DNA of 64,000 bases from Pleurodeles waltl (taxonomy: Eukaryota; Chordata; Amphibia; Caudata; Salamandridae). A program made the position numbers and the translations under genes. The stretch covers positions 852,532,760 to 852,596,759 of the forward strand of contig NC_090447.1 in the NCBI RefSeq assembly GCF_031143425.1, given 5' to 3'. The notes below the pieces were generated by a model. It ran no database searches. It had not been told where the DNA came from and saw only the letters and a list, made by a program, of their open reading frames with translations. Position 1 is the stretch's first letter. Each line of letters starts with the position of its first letter. Positions 21,695 through 32,815 of the stretch are shown here, piece after piece.

Positions 21695-23019
21695 GGCCAG
21701 AACTCCTAGAAGACCCTGATTTTAGAGCATCATTAAGCTCTGCAATTCTAGAATATTTTGAACAAAATGAAGGCACGGCCACCTCGGGATTAATTGAATG
21801 GGATGCATTTAAAGTCTTTATCCGAGGGCATTGCCTAGGAACCCAATGCAACATGCGCAAAACCATTGAACGCGATTTGGCCCAAATAGAACGGGTTTTA
21901 CCACAATCAGAAGACGAAATCACTAACAATCAAGCTGAAAAGGTGAGACTAACAGCGTTGCACACAGATCACCAGACATTATTAGAGCGTCTGAGATGCC
22001 TAAACTACACTGCACACTCTGCGAGAACCCATGCATCAGCGGATAAGGCAGGTAAATTGCTCGCCTGGCTGATACGACAGGACTGTGAGAGAAAACCGAT
22101 AATGGAAATTCGCTCACACACAGGGGAAATAGTATACACACCTGCAGAGATTCAAACCGAATTTACAAGACACTATACAACCCTCTACACCACAAGAATA
22201 ACCTCTGGAGAAGACTCCAGTATGGAATTTCTTGACAAAGTGAAACTCCCAAAATTAAGAAACGACCAGATTGAAACTCTTGAGACACCTCTTGACCTAG
22301 AGGAAATCAAAGCCACTATTAAGGACCTCAATCCAGGCAAGACACCAGGCCCAGATGGGCTACCAGCAGACTTCTATAAAGCATTCACCATACATCTGGC
22401 GCCTAAATTACTACGGGTGTATGAGACAGCCGAGCAGAAGGGCCACCTGTCGGACACACAAAGAGAGGCATTGCTTGTCTCTCTTCCTAAACCTGGAAGA
22501 GACCCAATAGGTATGGGCTCATACAGACCACTAGCAATGCTAAACACTGATTACAAAATACTAGCCAAGATATTAGCAACAAGACTGGCACCAAGCGTCC
22601 CAGAACTGATACATCCTGACCAAAATGGATTTGTACCAGCTAGAGACACCTCCCAAAATATCAGAAGACTGTTCCGGGTTATGGAATATGCCAGACAGGC
22701 CTGGCCGCGAACGGGCTGCCTGGTCCTCGACCTAGAGAAAGCTTTCGATTCCCTGGAATGGCCTTACTTGTTCGAAGTGCTGCAAAAATACGACATAGGA
22801 CCATTTTTCACCCGCCTAACTAAACTACTATACACCAGACCAACGATAAGGGTGGGTCTGGGCCCTGAGAAATCAGAACCAATTCGGGTGGGCAGAGGCA
22901 CGAGACAGGGCTGCCCCCTCTCACCGTTACTATTCTCACTCGCAATGGAGCCTCTAGTGGCCACCCTACGCAAAGAGGGATCCAACTGGGGAATACCTTT
23001 GGGAGATGGCTTACACATA
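21695..23019 (+). pseudogene. L1-like ORF2, RT fingers and palm up to the MITE
   Basis: One open frame from about 21700. Motifs in order: KTPGPDGLPADFYKAF (about 22340), PKPGRDP and SYRPLAMLNTDYKILAKILA (22480-22570), DQNGFVPARDT (22620), LVLDLEKAFDSLEW (22720-22760; the Asp of DLEKAFD is the first catalytic metal ligand) and RQGCPLSPLLFSLAMEPL (22910-22960, motif B). It stops at the MITE insertion (target ATA) just before the catalytic YADD block, which resumes at 23650. Confidence 0.88.
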
Positions 23020-23649
23020 GGCCCTCATTCTGACCTTGGCGGGCGGCGGAGGCCGCCCGCCAAAGTCCCGCCGTCAGATTACCGTTCCGCGGTCGAAAGA
23101 CCGCGGCGGTAATTCTGACTTTCCCGCTGGGCTGGCGGGCGGTCGCCTTCAGACCGCCCGCCAGCCCAGCGGGAAAGAGGCTTCCACGATGAAGCCGGCT
23201 CGGAATCGAGCCGGCGGAGTGGAAGCTGTGCGACGGGTGCAGTTGCACCCGTCGCGTATTTCACTGTCTGCGCAGCAGACAGTGAAATACATGTAGGGGC
23301 CCTCTTACGGGGGCCCCTGCAATGCCCATGCCAGTGGCATGGGCACTGCAGGGGCCCCCAGGGGCCCCGCGACCCCCCCTACCGCCATCCGGATCCCGGC
23401 GGTCCGACCGCCGGGATCTGGATGGCGGTAGGGGGGGTCGGAATCCCCGCGGCGGTGCAGCAAGCTGCGCCGCCGCGGAGGATTCAATGGGGCGGCGGTA
23501 CACTGGCGGGACCCCGCCAGTGGTGCCGGTCCGACCGCGGCTTTACCGCCGCGGTCGGAATCCCCATTGGAGCACCGCCGGCCTGTCGGCGGTGCTCCCG
23601 CGGTCCTCCGCCCTGGCGGTCAAAGACCGCCAGGGTCAGAATGACCACC
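23020..23649 (+). mobile_element. GC-rich hairpin-chain MITE, copy 2, inside L1 ORF2
   Basis: 630 bp, flanked by ATA (23017-23019 and 23650-23652). It begins GGCCCTCATTCTGACCTTGG and ends in the inverse of GGTGGTCATTCTGACCCTGG. It contains about twelve consecutive hairpins, including a 25-bp perfect stem with a 7-base loop (23119-23175), a 12-bp stem with a 2-base loop (about 23231-23256), a 15-bp stem with a GCA loop (about 23258-23290) and a stem of about 34 bp with one mismatch near 23370-23440. It has no coding capacity. The L1 reading frame resumes immediately after it. Confidence 0.93.
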
Positions 23650-24057
23650 ATAGTGTCGCTATATGCTGACAACCTCCTACTATACTTTAGAGACATCACG
23701 CGAATCCCGCAGAGAGTTGGCACACTCTTGTGGCAATTTGCGCAGCTATCAGGACTTAGGGTCAATTGGTCTAAGTCGAGCCTCTTCCCATTTGACCCAG
23801 GCCTATCAAACCCAAGACTCACCCTAACAGAAAGCCCAGTTATCTGGCAGCCAAACACCTTTAGATACTTGGGCATTAAGATCTATCATAGCGAAGAAGA
23901 TATATTTGAGGGCAATCTGGTAAAAGCAACACCTTCAATCAGATCCCAAATGACCTTCTGGAGAACACTGCCACTATCAGTGGCGGGTAGGATAGCACTC
24001 CTAAAAATGGTGGTGCTCCTGCAACTCTTATACTTCTTCTCTAATCTACCACATTAT
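23650..24057 (+). pseudogene. L1-like ORF2, RT catalytic block and thumb
   Basis: Starts with VSLYADNLLLYF: the catalytic YADD motif reads YADN, losing the second catalytic aspartate. It continues LSGLRVNWSKSSLFPF and FRYLGIKI (thumb) to LLQLLYFFSNLPHY, then stops at the palindromic MITE. Without the Asp the RT should be inactive regardless of the insertions. I cannot tell from one copy whether the change came before or after insertion. Confidence 0.88.
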
Positions 24058-24228
24058 GGGCCTGATTACAACTTTGGAGGACGGTGTTAAACCGTCCCAA
24101 AAGTGACGGATATACCACCTACCGTATTACGAGTTCCATAGGATATAATGGACTCGTAATACGGTAGGTGGTATATCCGCCACTTTTGGGACGGTTTAAC
24201 ACCGTCCTCCAAAGTTGTAATCAGGCCC
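24058..24228. mobile_element. Near-perfect 171-bp palindromic MITE inside L1 ORF2
   Basis: The left arm begins GGGCCTGATTACAACTTTGG, and the right arm is its reverse complement for about 77 bp with a single mismatch I can find (GTGACGG against GTGGCGG) around a short TATAGGATATAA-type centre. TAT flanks both sides (24055-24057, 24229-24231). The ends resemble the right end of the 10.2-kb Harbinger element (GGCCCTCATTACAACTCTGG), suggesting mobilisation by the same class of transposase. No coding capacity. Confidence 0.93.
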
Positions 24229-25410
24229 TATGTCTCCCCCGCCTTCTTTAAAACACTGGAAACACGACTGAGAGAATTTGTATGGAATAATGGTCGCTGT
24301 AGAGTAGCCCTTAAAAAACTGTATCTACCGACCGATAAGGGTGGGCTTGCGGTCCCCAATCTGGAACATTATTACCTAGCAGCCCAACTCCAGTGGATAG
24401 CCAGATGGCTGGCTGGTAAACAGCTGGGCGGTACAGCAACAGAGACAACACCATATTTGCTCCAACAAATACAGCATTTATTCTACCCGATCACACATCC
24501 GCGAACCCCTCGACAAATATTCCATAGAACAGCACACAAATGCCATCATAGATCACTTCGTCTTACGAAGCCGTTGACCCCATTCGCACCAGCACTAGCA
24601 TTGGTGGGCACACCAAGAGGCACTAGGGTCACATCAGACACAGAACTGCGCACATGGCATGAACTAGAATTACACACACTAGGTGACATATATGACGATA
24701 ACCAATTATTACCGTTTGCCAAGCTCCAAGAAATGGGACTTCCGCCCGGCCAATTCCTCCTATACTGCTCACTGGTGGGATCTTTGAGTTCCAAATGGGG
24801 AGACATCACAACACCCTCACCCACCCATCTGCTGATTCAATACCTGCAGGTGGTAGGCTCCGGCCAACATCAGGTCAGCTGGTTGGCAGATGCCCTGAGA
24901 ATCCGAACTGCCACTGAAAACGATGCACTACGTATGACATGGGAAACAGACTCGGGCTAATCCATCGCCATAAAAAAATGGAGAACTGCCATCTCAGGCC
25001 ACCTTAATATACCACACAACTCGCGATTTAAACTAATCCAGTATTATATTGTAAACAGAGCTTATCTCACACCTGCACGCGTAAACAAATATTTTAATCG
25101 CCAGGACGCAGCCTGTCCTAGATGCCGTGAAATAGGAGTAGACATGCTACACATGATCTGGTCCTGTCCTAACCTAAGCGCCTATTGGAAGGAGGTGACA
25201 GACAACCTAGCCACATGTATTACACAACAAATACCCTTCACGTGGGAAACTTGCATCCTGGGACTATTCCCTAGAAGCAAGCAACACAGAGCAGAAACAC
25301 GTTTATAGATCTGGGACTAATTGTTGCAAAATGGCTGGTGACTCAAAGATGGAAATCTCCAGACCCCCCACCGATACAAGCTTGGAGACGCTCACTCAAG
25401 GTGTGGGCGG
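24229..25410 (+). pseudogene. L1-like ORF2, C-terminal region with Cys motif
   Basis: Continues the ORF2 frame: FVWNNGRCRVALKKLYLPTD, then GGLAVPNLEHYYLAAQLQWI (24340-24400), typical of L1 ORF2 downstream of RT. TAA at 24958-24960 interrupts; the same frame continues with CPRCREIGVDMLHMIWSCP (about 25115-25170), a C-x2-C...H...C arrangement typical of the L1 C-terminal Cys-rich motif. A further stop lies near 25306. The frame breaks off in the gypsy insertion at codons for KVWA. Confidence 0.85.
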
Positions 25411-28343
25411 TGTAGGAAAGTACCATCTTGCCTGGCATGTTACCCCCATTTTTCACTGTATATATGTTGTTTTAGTTGTATGTGTCACTGGGACCCTGCT
25501 AGTCAGGGCCCCAGTGCTCATAAGTGTGCCTGAATGTGTTACCTGTGTTATGACTAACTGTCTCACTGAGGCTCTGCTAACCAGAACCTCAGTGGTTATG
25601 CTCTCTCATCTCTTTCAAATTTTCACTAACAGGCTAGTGACCAATTTTACCAATTTACATTGGCTTACTGGAACACCCTTATAATTCCCTAGTATATGGT
25701 ACTGAGGTACCCAGGGTATTGGGGTTCCAGGAGATCCCTATGGGCTGCAGTATTTCTTTTGCCACCCATAGGGAGCTCTGACAATTCTTACACAGGCCTG
25801 CCACTGCAGCCTGAGTGAAATAACGTCCACGTTATTTCACAGACATTTTACACTGCACTTAAGTAACTTATAAGTCACCTATATGTCTAACCTTTACCTG
25901 GTAAAGGTTGGGTGCTAAGTTACTTAGTGTGAGGGCACCCTGGCACTAGCCAAGGTGCCCCCACATTGTTCAGGGCCAATTCCCCGGACTTTGTGAGTGC
26001 GGGGACACCATTACACGCGTGCACTACATATAGGTCACTACCTATATGTAGCTTCACAATGGTAACTCCGAATATGGCCATGTAACATGTCTATGATCAT
26101 GGAATTGCCCCCTCTATGCCATCCTGGCATAGTTGGCACAATCCCATGATCCCAGTGGTCTGTAGCACAGGCCCTGGTACTGCCAAACTGCCTTTCCTGG
26201 GGTTTAACTGCAGTTGCAGCTGCTGCTGCTGCCAACCCCTCAGACAGGCTTCTGCCCTCCTGGGGTCCAGCCAGGCCTGGCCCAGGATGGCAGAACAAAG
26301 GACTTCCTCTGAGAGAGGGTGTTACACCCTCTCCCTTTGGAAAATGGTGTGAAGGCAGGGGAGGAGTAGCCTCCCCCAGCCTCTGGAAATGCTTTCATGG
26401 GCACACATGGTGCCCATTTCTGCATAAGCCAGTCTACACCGGTTCAGGGACCCCTCAGCCCTGCTCTGGCGCGAAACTGGACAAAGGAAAGGGGAGTGAC
26501 CACTCCCCTGACCTACACCTCCCCTGGGAGGTGCCCAGAGCTCCTCCAGTGTGCTCCAGACCTCTGCCATCTTGGAAACAGAGGTGCTGCTGGCACACTG
26601 GACTGCTCTGAGTGGCCAGTGCCAGCAGGTGACGTCAGAGACTCCTTCTGATAGACTCCTTCAGGTGTTGCTAGCCTATCTTCTCTCCTAAGTAGCCAAA
26701 CCCTCTTTTCTGGCTATTTAAGGTCTCTGTCTTTGGGGATTCCTTAGATAACGAATGCAAGAGCTCATCCGAGTTCCTCTGCATCTCTCTCTTCACCTTC
26801 TGCCAAGGAATCGACTGCTGACCGCGCTGGAAGCCTGCAAAACTACAACAAAGTAGTGAAGACAACTACTGCAACTCTGTAACGCTGATCCTGCCGCCTT
26901 CTCGACTGTTTTCCTGGTGGTGCATGCTGTGGGGGTAGTCTGCCTCCTCTCTGCACTAGAAGCTCCGAAGAAATCTCCCGTGGATCGACGGAATCGTCCC
27001 CCTGCAACCGCAGGCACCAAAGAACTGCATCACCGGTACCCTGGGTCTCCTCTCACCATGACGAGCGAGGTCCCTTGAATCCAGCAACTCTGTCCAAGTG
27101 ACTCCCACAGTCCAGTGACTCTTCAGTCCAAGTTTGGTGGAGGTAAGTCCTTGCCTCCCCACACCAGACTGCATTCCTGGGAACCGCAACTTTTGCAGCT
27201 ACTCCGGCCTCTGTGCACTTCCGGTGGAAATCCTTTGTGCACAGCCAAGCCTGGGTCCACGACACCCTAACCTGCATTGCACGACCTCCTAAGTTGTCCT
27301 CCGGCGACGTGGGACTCCTTTGTGCGACTTCGGGTGAGCACTGTTGCACGCATCTTTGTAGTGCTGGTTTCTGGCACTTCTGCGGGTGCTGCTTGCTGCT
27401 GAGAGGGCTCCTTGTCTTGCTCGACACCCCCTCTGTCCCCAGGCGCAATTGGCGACATCCTGGTCCCTCCTGGGCCACAGCAGCATCCAAAAACACTAAC
27501 CGCACGATTTGCAGCTAGCAAGGCTTGTTGGCGGTCTTTCGGCTGGAAAACACTTTTGCACGACACTCCACGGCGTGTGGGATCCGTCCTCTAAAGGGGA
27601 AGTTCCTAGCCCTTGTCGTTCCTGCAGAAACCTCAGCTTCTACTGTCCAGTAGCAGCTTCTTTGCACACACAGCTGGCATTTCCTGGGCATCTGCCCATC
27701 TCCGACTTGCTTGTGACTTTTGGACTTGGTCCCCTTGTTCCACAGGTACCCTCGACTGGAAATCCATCATTGTTGCATTGCTGGTTTGTGTCTTTCCTGC
27801 AGAATTCCCCTATCACGACTTCTACGTCCTTTGGGGAACTTTAGTGCACTTTGCACTCATTTTTCAGGGTCTTGGGGTGGGCTATTTTTCTAACCCTTAC
27901 TATTTTCTAATAGTCCCAGCGACCCTCTACAAGGTCACATAGGTTTGGGGTCCATTCATGGTTTGCATTCCACTTTTGGAGTATATGGTTTGTGTTGCCG
28001 CTATCCCTATGTGTCTCCATTGCATCCTATTGTAGCTATACATTGTTTGCACTGTTTTCTAATACTATTACTGCATATTTTGGTATTGTGTACATATATC
28101 TTGTGTATATTTGCTATCCTTATACTGAGGGTACTCACTGAGATACTTTTGGCATATTGTCATAAAAATAAAGTACCTTTATTTTTAGTATATCTGTGTA
28201 TTGTGTTTTCTTATGATATTGTGCATATGACACTAGTGGTACTGTAGGAGCTTCACTCGTCTCCTAGTTCAGCCTAAACTGCTCTGCTAAGCTACCATTA
28301 TCTATCAGCCTAAGCTGCTAGACACCCTATACACTAATAAGGG
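25411..28343 (+). repeat. Gypsy left LTR, 3'-truncated
   Basis: A TATTTAAGG box lies near 26715-26723 with the likely start just downstream, and AATAAA near 28167 marks the R end, giving an R region of roughly 1.4 kb. It contains a strong donor-like sequence (GGAGGTAAGTCC at about 27139-27150). Compared with the right LTR it lacks the last 70 or so bases, ending at CTAATAAGGG. No gene is supported inside; frames such as 27613-27942 recur in both LTRs simply because the LTRs are copies. Confidence 0.88.
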
Positions 28344-29058
28344 GGGAAAGGTGGTTTATCTGGGACACCTTGTTGGTGGGGAACAGATTGCACCACTTCA
28401 GGGGAAAATCCAAACCATTATAGATTGGGTTCCCCCTACTACTCAGACTCAGGTGAGAGCCTTCCTAGGCCTCACTGGGTATTACAGGAGGTTCATTAAG
28501 AACTATGGCTCCATTGCAGCCCCTCTTAATGACCTCACATCCAAGAAAATGCCTAAAAAGGTATTATGGACAGCAAACTGTCAGAAAGCTTTTGAGGAGC
28601 TGAAGCAGGCCATGTGCTCTGCACCTGTCCTGAAATGCCCTTGTTACTCTAAAAAATTATATGTCCAAACTGATGCATCTGAATTAGGAGTAGGGGCAGT
28701 CCTATCACAACTTAATTCTGAGGGCCAGGATCAACCTGTTGCTTTTATTAGTAGGAGGTTGACCCCTAGAGAAAAGCGTTGGTCTGCCATTGAGAGGGAG
28801 GCCTTTGCTGTGGTCTGGGCACTGAAGAAGTTGAGGCCATACTTGTTTGGCACTCACTTCATTGTTCAGACAGACCACAAACCTCTACTTTGGCTAAAAC
28901 AAATGAAAGGTGAAAATCCTAAATTATTGAGGTGGTCCATATCCCTACAGGGAATGGACTATACAGTGGAACATAGACCTGGGAGTAGCCACTCCAATGC
29001 AGATGGACTCTCCAGATATTTCCACTTAGACAATGAAGACTCATCAGGTCATGGCTAG
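28344..29058 (+). pseudogene. Gypsy Pol fragment: RT thumb and RNase H
   Basis: The frame is open from the deletion joint to TAG 29056-29058. VVYLGHLVGG opens the RT thumb, followed by VRAFLGLTGYYRRFIKNYGS and FEELKQAMCSAPVL. RNase H begins YVQTDASELGVGAVLSQ (first catalytic Asp in TDAS), then SAIEREAFAVVWAL (catalytic Glu), FIVQTDHKPLLWL (Asp) and ends RPGSSHSNADGLSRYF (last Asp). All four RNase H acidic residues are present, but there is no RT active site or start codon. Only about 18 residues follow DGLSR, then a stop and the polypurine tract, with no integrase. Confidence 0.9.
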
Positions 29059-29076
29059 TCTTATTGTCCATCGTTT

Positions 29077-29088
29077 GGGGGAGGGGGG
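29077..29088 (+). promoter_or_regulatory. Gypsy polypurine tract
   Basis: GGGGGAGGGGGG immediately before the right LTR, separated by one T. This is the plus-strand priming site position for LTR retrotransposons. Confidence 0.8.
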
Positions 29089-29089
29089 T

Positions 29090-32084
29090 TGTATAGGAAA
29101 GTACCATCTTGCCTGGCATGTTACCCCCATTTTTCACTGTATATATGTTGTTTTAGTTGTATGTGTCACTGGGACCCTGCTAGTCAGGGCCCCAGTGCTC
29201 ATAAGTGTGCCTGAATGTGTTACCTGTGTTATGACTAACTGTCTCACTGAGGCTCTGCTAACCAGAACCTCAGTGGTTATGCTCTCTCATCTCTTTCAAA
29301 TTGTCACTAACAGGCTAGTGACCAATTTTACCAATTTACATTGGCTTACTGGAACACCCATATAATTCCCTAGTATATGGTACTGAGGTACCCAGGGTAT
29401 TGGGGTTCCAGGAGATCCCTATGGGCTGCAGCATTTCTTTTGCCACCCATAGGGAGCTCTGACAATTCTTACACAGGCCTGCCACTGCAGCCTGAGTGAA
29501 ATAACGTCCACGTTATTTCACAGCCATTTTACACTGCACTTAAGTAACTTATAAGTCACCTATATGTCTAACCTTTACCTGGTAAAGGTTGGGTGCTAAG
29601 CTACTTAGTGTGAGGGCACTCTGGCACTAGCCAAGGTGCCCCCACATTGTTCAGGGCCAATTCCCCGGACTTTGTGAGTGCGGGGACACCATTGCACGCG
29701 TGCACTACATATAGGTCACTACCTATATGTAGCTTCACAGTGGTAACTCCGAATATGGCCATGTAACATGTCTATGATCATGGAATTGCCCCCTCTATTC
29801 CATCCTGGCATAGTTGGCACAATCCCATGATCCCAGTGGTCTGTAGCACAGACCCTGGTACTGCCAAACTGCCTTTCCCGGGGTTTCACTGCAGCTGCTG
29901 CTGCTGCCAACCCCTCAGACAGGCTTCTGCCCTCCTGGGGTCCAGCCAGGCCTGGCCCAGGATGGCAGAACAAAGGACTTCCTCTGAGAGAGGGTGTTAA
30001 ACCCTCTCCCTTTGGAAAATGGTGTGAAGGCAGGGGAGGAGTAGCCACCCCCAGCCTCTGGAAATGCTTTCATGGGCACACATGGTGCCCATTTCTGCAT
30101 AAGCCAGTCTACACCGGTTCAGGGACCCCTCAGCCCTGCTCTGGCGCGAAACTGGACAAAGGAAAGGGGAGTGACCACTCCCCTGACCTACACCTCCCCT
30201 GGGAGGTGCCCAGAGCTCCTCCAGTGTGCTCCAGACCTCTGCCATCTTGGAAACAGAGGTGCTGCTGGCACACTGGACTGCTCTGAGTGGCCAGTGCCAG
30301 CAGGTGACGTCAGAGACTCCTTCTGATAGGCTCCTTCAGGTGTTGCTAGCCTATCTTCTCTCCTAAGTAGCCAAACCCTCTTTTCTGGCTATTTAGGGTC
30401 TCTGTCTTGGGGATTACTTAGATAACGAATGCAAGAGCTCATCCGAGTTCCTCTGCATCTCTCTCTTCACCTTCTGCCAAGGAATCGACTGCTGACCGCG
30501 CTGGAAGCCTGCAAAACTGCAACAAAGTAGCGAAGACTACTACTGCAACTCTGTAACGCTGATCCTGCCGCCTTCTCGACTGTTTTCCTGGTGGTGCATG
30601 CTGTGGGGGTAGTCTGCCTCCTCTCTGCACTAGAAGCTCCGAAGAAATCTCCCGTGGGTCGACGGAATCGTCCCCCTGCAACCGCAGGCACCAAAGAACT
30701 GCATCACCGGTACCCTGGGTCTCCTCTCAGCACGACGAGCGAGGTCCCTTGAATCCAGCAACTCTGTCCAGGTGACTCCCACAGTCCAGTGACTCTTCAG
30801 TCCAAGTTTGGTGGAGGTAAGTCCTTGCCTCCCCACGCCAGACTGCATTGCTGGGAACTGCGACTTTTGCAGCTACTCTGGCCTCTGTGCACTTCCGGCG
30901 GAAATCCTTTGTGCACAGCCAAGCCTGGGTCCACGGCATTCTAACCTGCATTGCATGACCTCCTAAGTTGTCCTCCGGCGACGTGGGACTTCTTTGTGCG
31001 ACTTCAGGTGAGCACCGTTTCACGCATCTTTGTAGTGCCTGTTTCTGGAATTTCTGCGGGTGCTGCTTGCTGCTGAGAGGGCTCCTTGTCTTGCGCGATG
31101 CCCCCTCTGTCCCCAGACGCAATTGGCGACATCCTGGTCCCTCCTGGGCCACAGCAGCATCCAAAAACACTAACCACACGATTTGCAGGTATCAAGGCTT
31201 GTTGGCGGTCTTTCGCCGGGAAAACACTTCTGCACGACTCTCCACGGCGTGAGGGATCCGTCCTCCAAAGCGGAAGTTCCTAGCCCTTGTCGTTCCTGCA
31301 GAAACCTCAGCTTCTACTGTCCAGTAGCAGCTTCTTTGCACCCACAGCTGGCATTTCCTGGGCATCTGCCCATCTCCGACTTGCTTGTGACTTTTGGACT
31401 TGGTCCCCTTGTTCCACAGGTACCCTCGACTGGAAATCCATTGTTGTTGCATTGCTGGTTTGTGTCTTTCCTGCAGAATTCCCCTATCACGACTTCTACG
31501 TCCTTTGGGGAACTTTAGTGCACTTTGCACTCATTTTTCAGGGTCTTGGGGTGGGCTATTTTTCTAACCCTTACTATTTTCTAATAGTCCCAGCGACCCT
31601 CTACAAGGTCACATAGGTTTGGGGTCCATTCGTGGTTCGCATTCCACTTTTGGAGTATATGGTTTGTGTTGCCCCATCCCTATGTGTCTCCATTGCATCC
31701 TATTGAAACTATACATTGTTTGCACTGTTTTCTAATACTATTACTGCATATTTTGGTATTGTGTACATATATCTTGTGTATATTTGCTATCCTCATACTG
31801 AGGGTACTCACTGAGATACTTTTGGCATATTGTCATAAAAATAAAGTACCTTTATTTTTAGTATATCTGTGTATTGTGTTTTCTTATGATATTGTGCATA
31901 TGACACTAGTGGTACTGTAGGAGCTTCACTCGTCTCCTAGTTCAGCCTAAGCTGCTCTGCTAAGCTACCATTATCTATCAGCCTAAGCTGCTAGACACCC
32001 TATACACTAATAAGGGATAACTGGGCCTGGTGCAAGGTGCAAGTACCCCTTGGTACTCACTACAAGCCAGTCCAGCCTCCTACA
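29090..32084 (+). repeat. Gypsy right LTR, complete (2,995 bp)
   Basis: Begins TGTATAGGAAAG (a TA more than the left LTR) and ends CTCCTACA. It carries the same TATA-like box, donor-like GGAGGTAAGTCC and AATAAA as the left LTR. Small indels distinguish the two, for example one CAGTTG-type unit missing near 29890. The high similarity means insertion was recent relative to the decayed L1 around it. Confidence 0.9.
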
Positions 32085-32229
32085 GGTGGGAGCAGAGCAC
32101 ATAGCAATCAAACATGAAGAAACCCTAGGGATTCGTCAGCACCTGATATCTGTCGACTGGGAGGACCTCCTAACCAAACTACACAGCACTGAATCACACT
32201 CGACAGGGGAGAGACCGAACCACTGCTAA
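32085..32229 (+). pseudogene. L1-like ORF2, last codons
   Basis: After the gypsy element the ORF2 frame resumes with GAEHIAIKHEETLGIRQHL and ISVDWEDLLTKLH and ends at TAA 32227-32229. This piece shows that L1 is the host and gypsy the insert. Confidence 0.8.
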
Positions 32230-32815
32230 CTTAAAAATCACAAATGAAAATAACACACCACGTAAGAGAATAAAACACACGGCGTAACCGAACAAACTAG
32301 GACATTGAGAACTGAGAAGGGAATAAGCAACGACTCCCACGAAACACCCCAAACCCCCCAATTACAAACTGAATCGTTACTAAAAATCCCCAACCAGGCA
32401 TGAAAACAGCGAAATTTAAATCAATCACATAGATATGGACATCGGCTAAAGTTAAAGTTATTATCACACAAGTTCCTATTTTCCTTCACCCTTCCTCATT
32501 TTAAAGTTAAATCTATACAAAAACATAATGATTGCCCTACATACCTCTCTTAATCAAATGCTGCAATCTAATACCCCGACCAAAATATTATCACTACTAT
32601 AAGAATTACAGATGCGATTAACAACAAGACAAACGCAAGGACAATACGAAGCAAATGTCATGCAAACATGAAAATGCGGTAATACAAATATGCAACAACC
32701 ATGTATAATATAAGCACATTAAACTGGAATGTATTAAACAGTAACTGAGATAAGATGAGAAATGTAAACTAATAACAAAAATAACAATAAACAGATTTAT
32801 GGAGAAAAAAAAAAA
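32230..32815 (+). other. L1-like 3' UTR, polyadenylation signal and A tail
   Basis: A-rich and without ORFs. AATAAA at 32786-32791 lies 13 bases before an 11-A run (32805-32815), the expected LINE 3' end. No clear matching duplication was found at the 5' end. Confidence 0.7.

Larger units (their letters stand above)
25411..32084 (+). mobile_element. Ty3/gypsy LTR retrotransposon with about 3-kb LTRs, internally deleted
   Basis: Two long direct repeats (25411-28343 and 29090-32084) flank about 750 bp of interior. The LTR begins TGTAGGAAAG and ends CTCCTACA. Five-base flanks GGCGG (25406-25410) and GGTGG (32085-32089) fit a 5-bp duplication with one later change. Excising the element restores continuous L1 ORF2 reading (KVWA to GAEH). 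Only RT thumb plus RNase H and the polypurine tract remain; the end of the left LTR, PBS, gag, protease and RT catalytic part are gone. Confidence 0.9.
17990..32815 (+). mobile_element. L1-like non-LTR retrotransposon, near full length, inactive, with three insertions
   Basis: Order: a CpG-rich 5' region (about 18000-19161), ORF1, ORF2, a short 3' UTR with AATAAA at 32786-32791, and an 11-base A run (32805-32815). ORF2 is split by the MITE at 23020-23649, the palindromic MITE at 24058-24228 and the gypsy element at 25411-32084. Removing them leaves an element of roughly 7.3 kb. The 5' boundary is approximate because I could not find a target duplication. The ORF1 domain layout and FNVRG-type endonuclease start are those of vertebrate L1/Tx1 relatives. 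Confidence 0.85.

Noticed and set aside
27613..27942. 109-codon frame in the gypsy LTRs (again at 31287-31616)
   Set aside because: Lies in R, starts after many upstream ATGs and is conserved only because the LTRs are near-identical.
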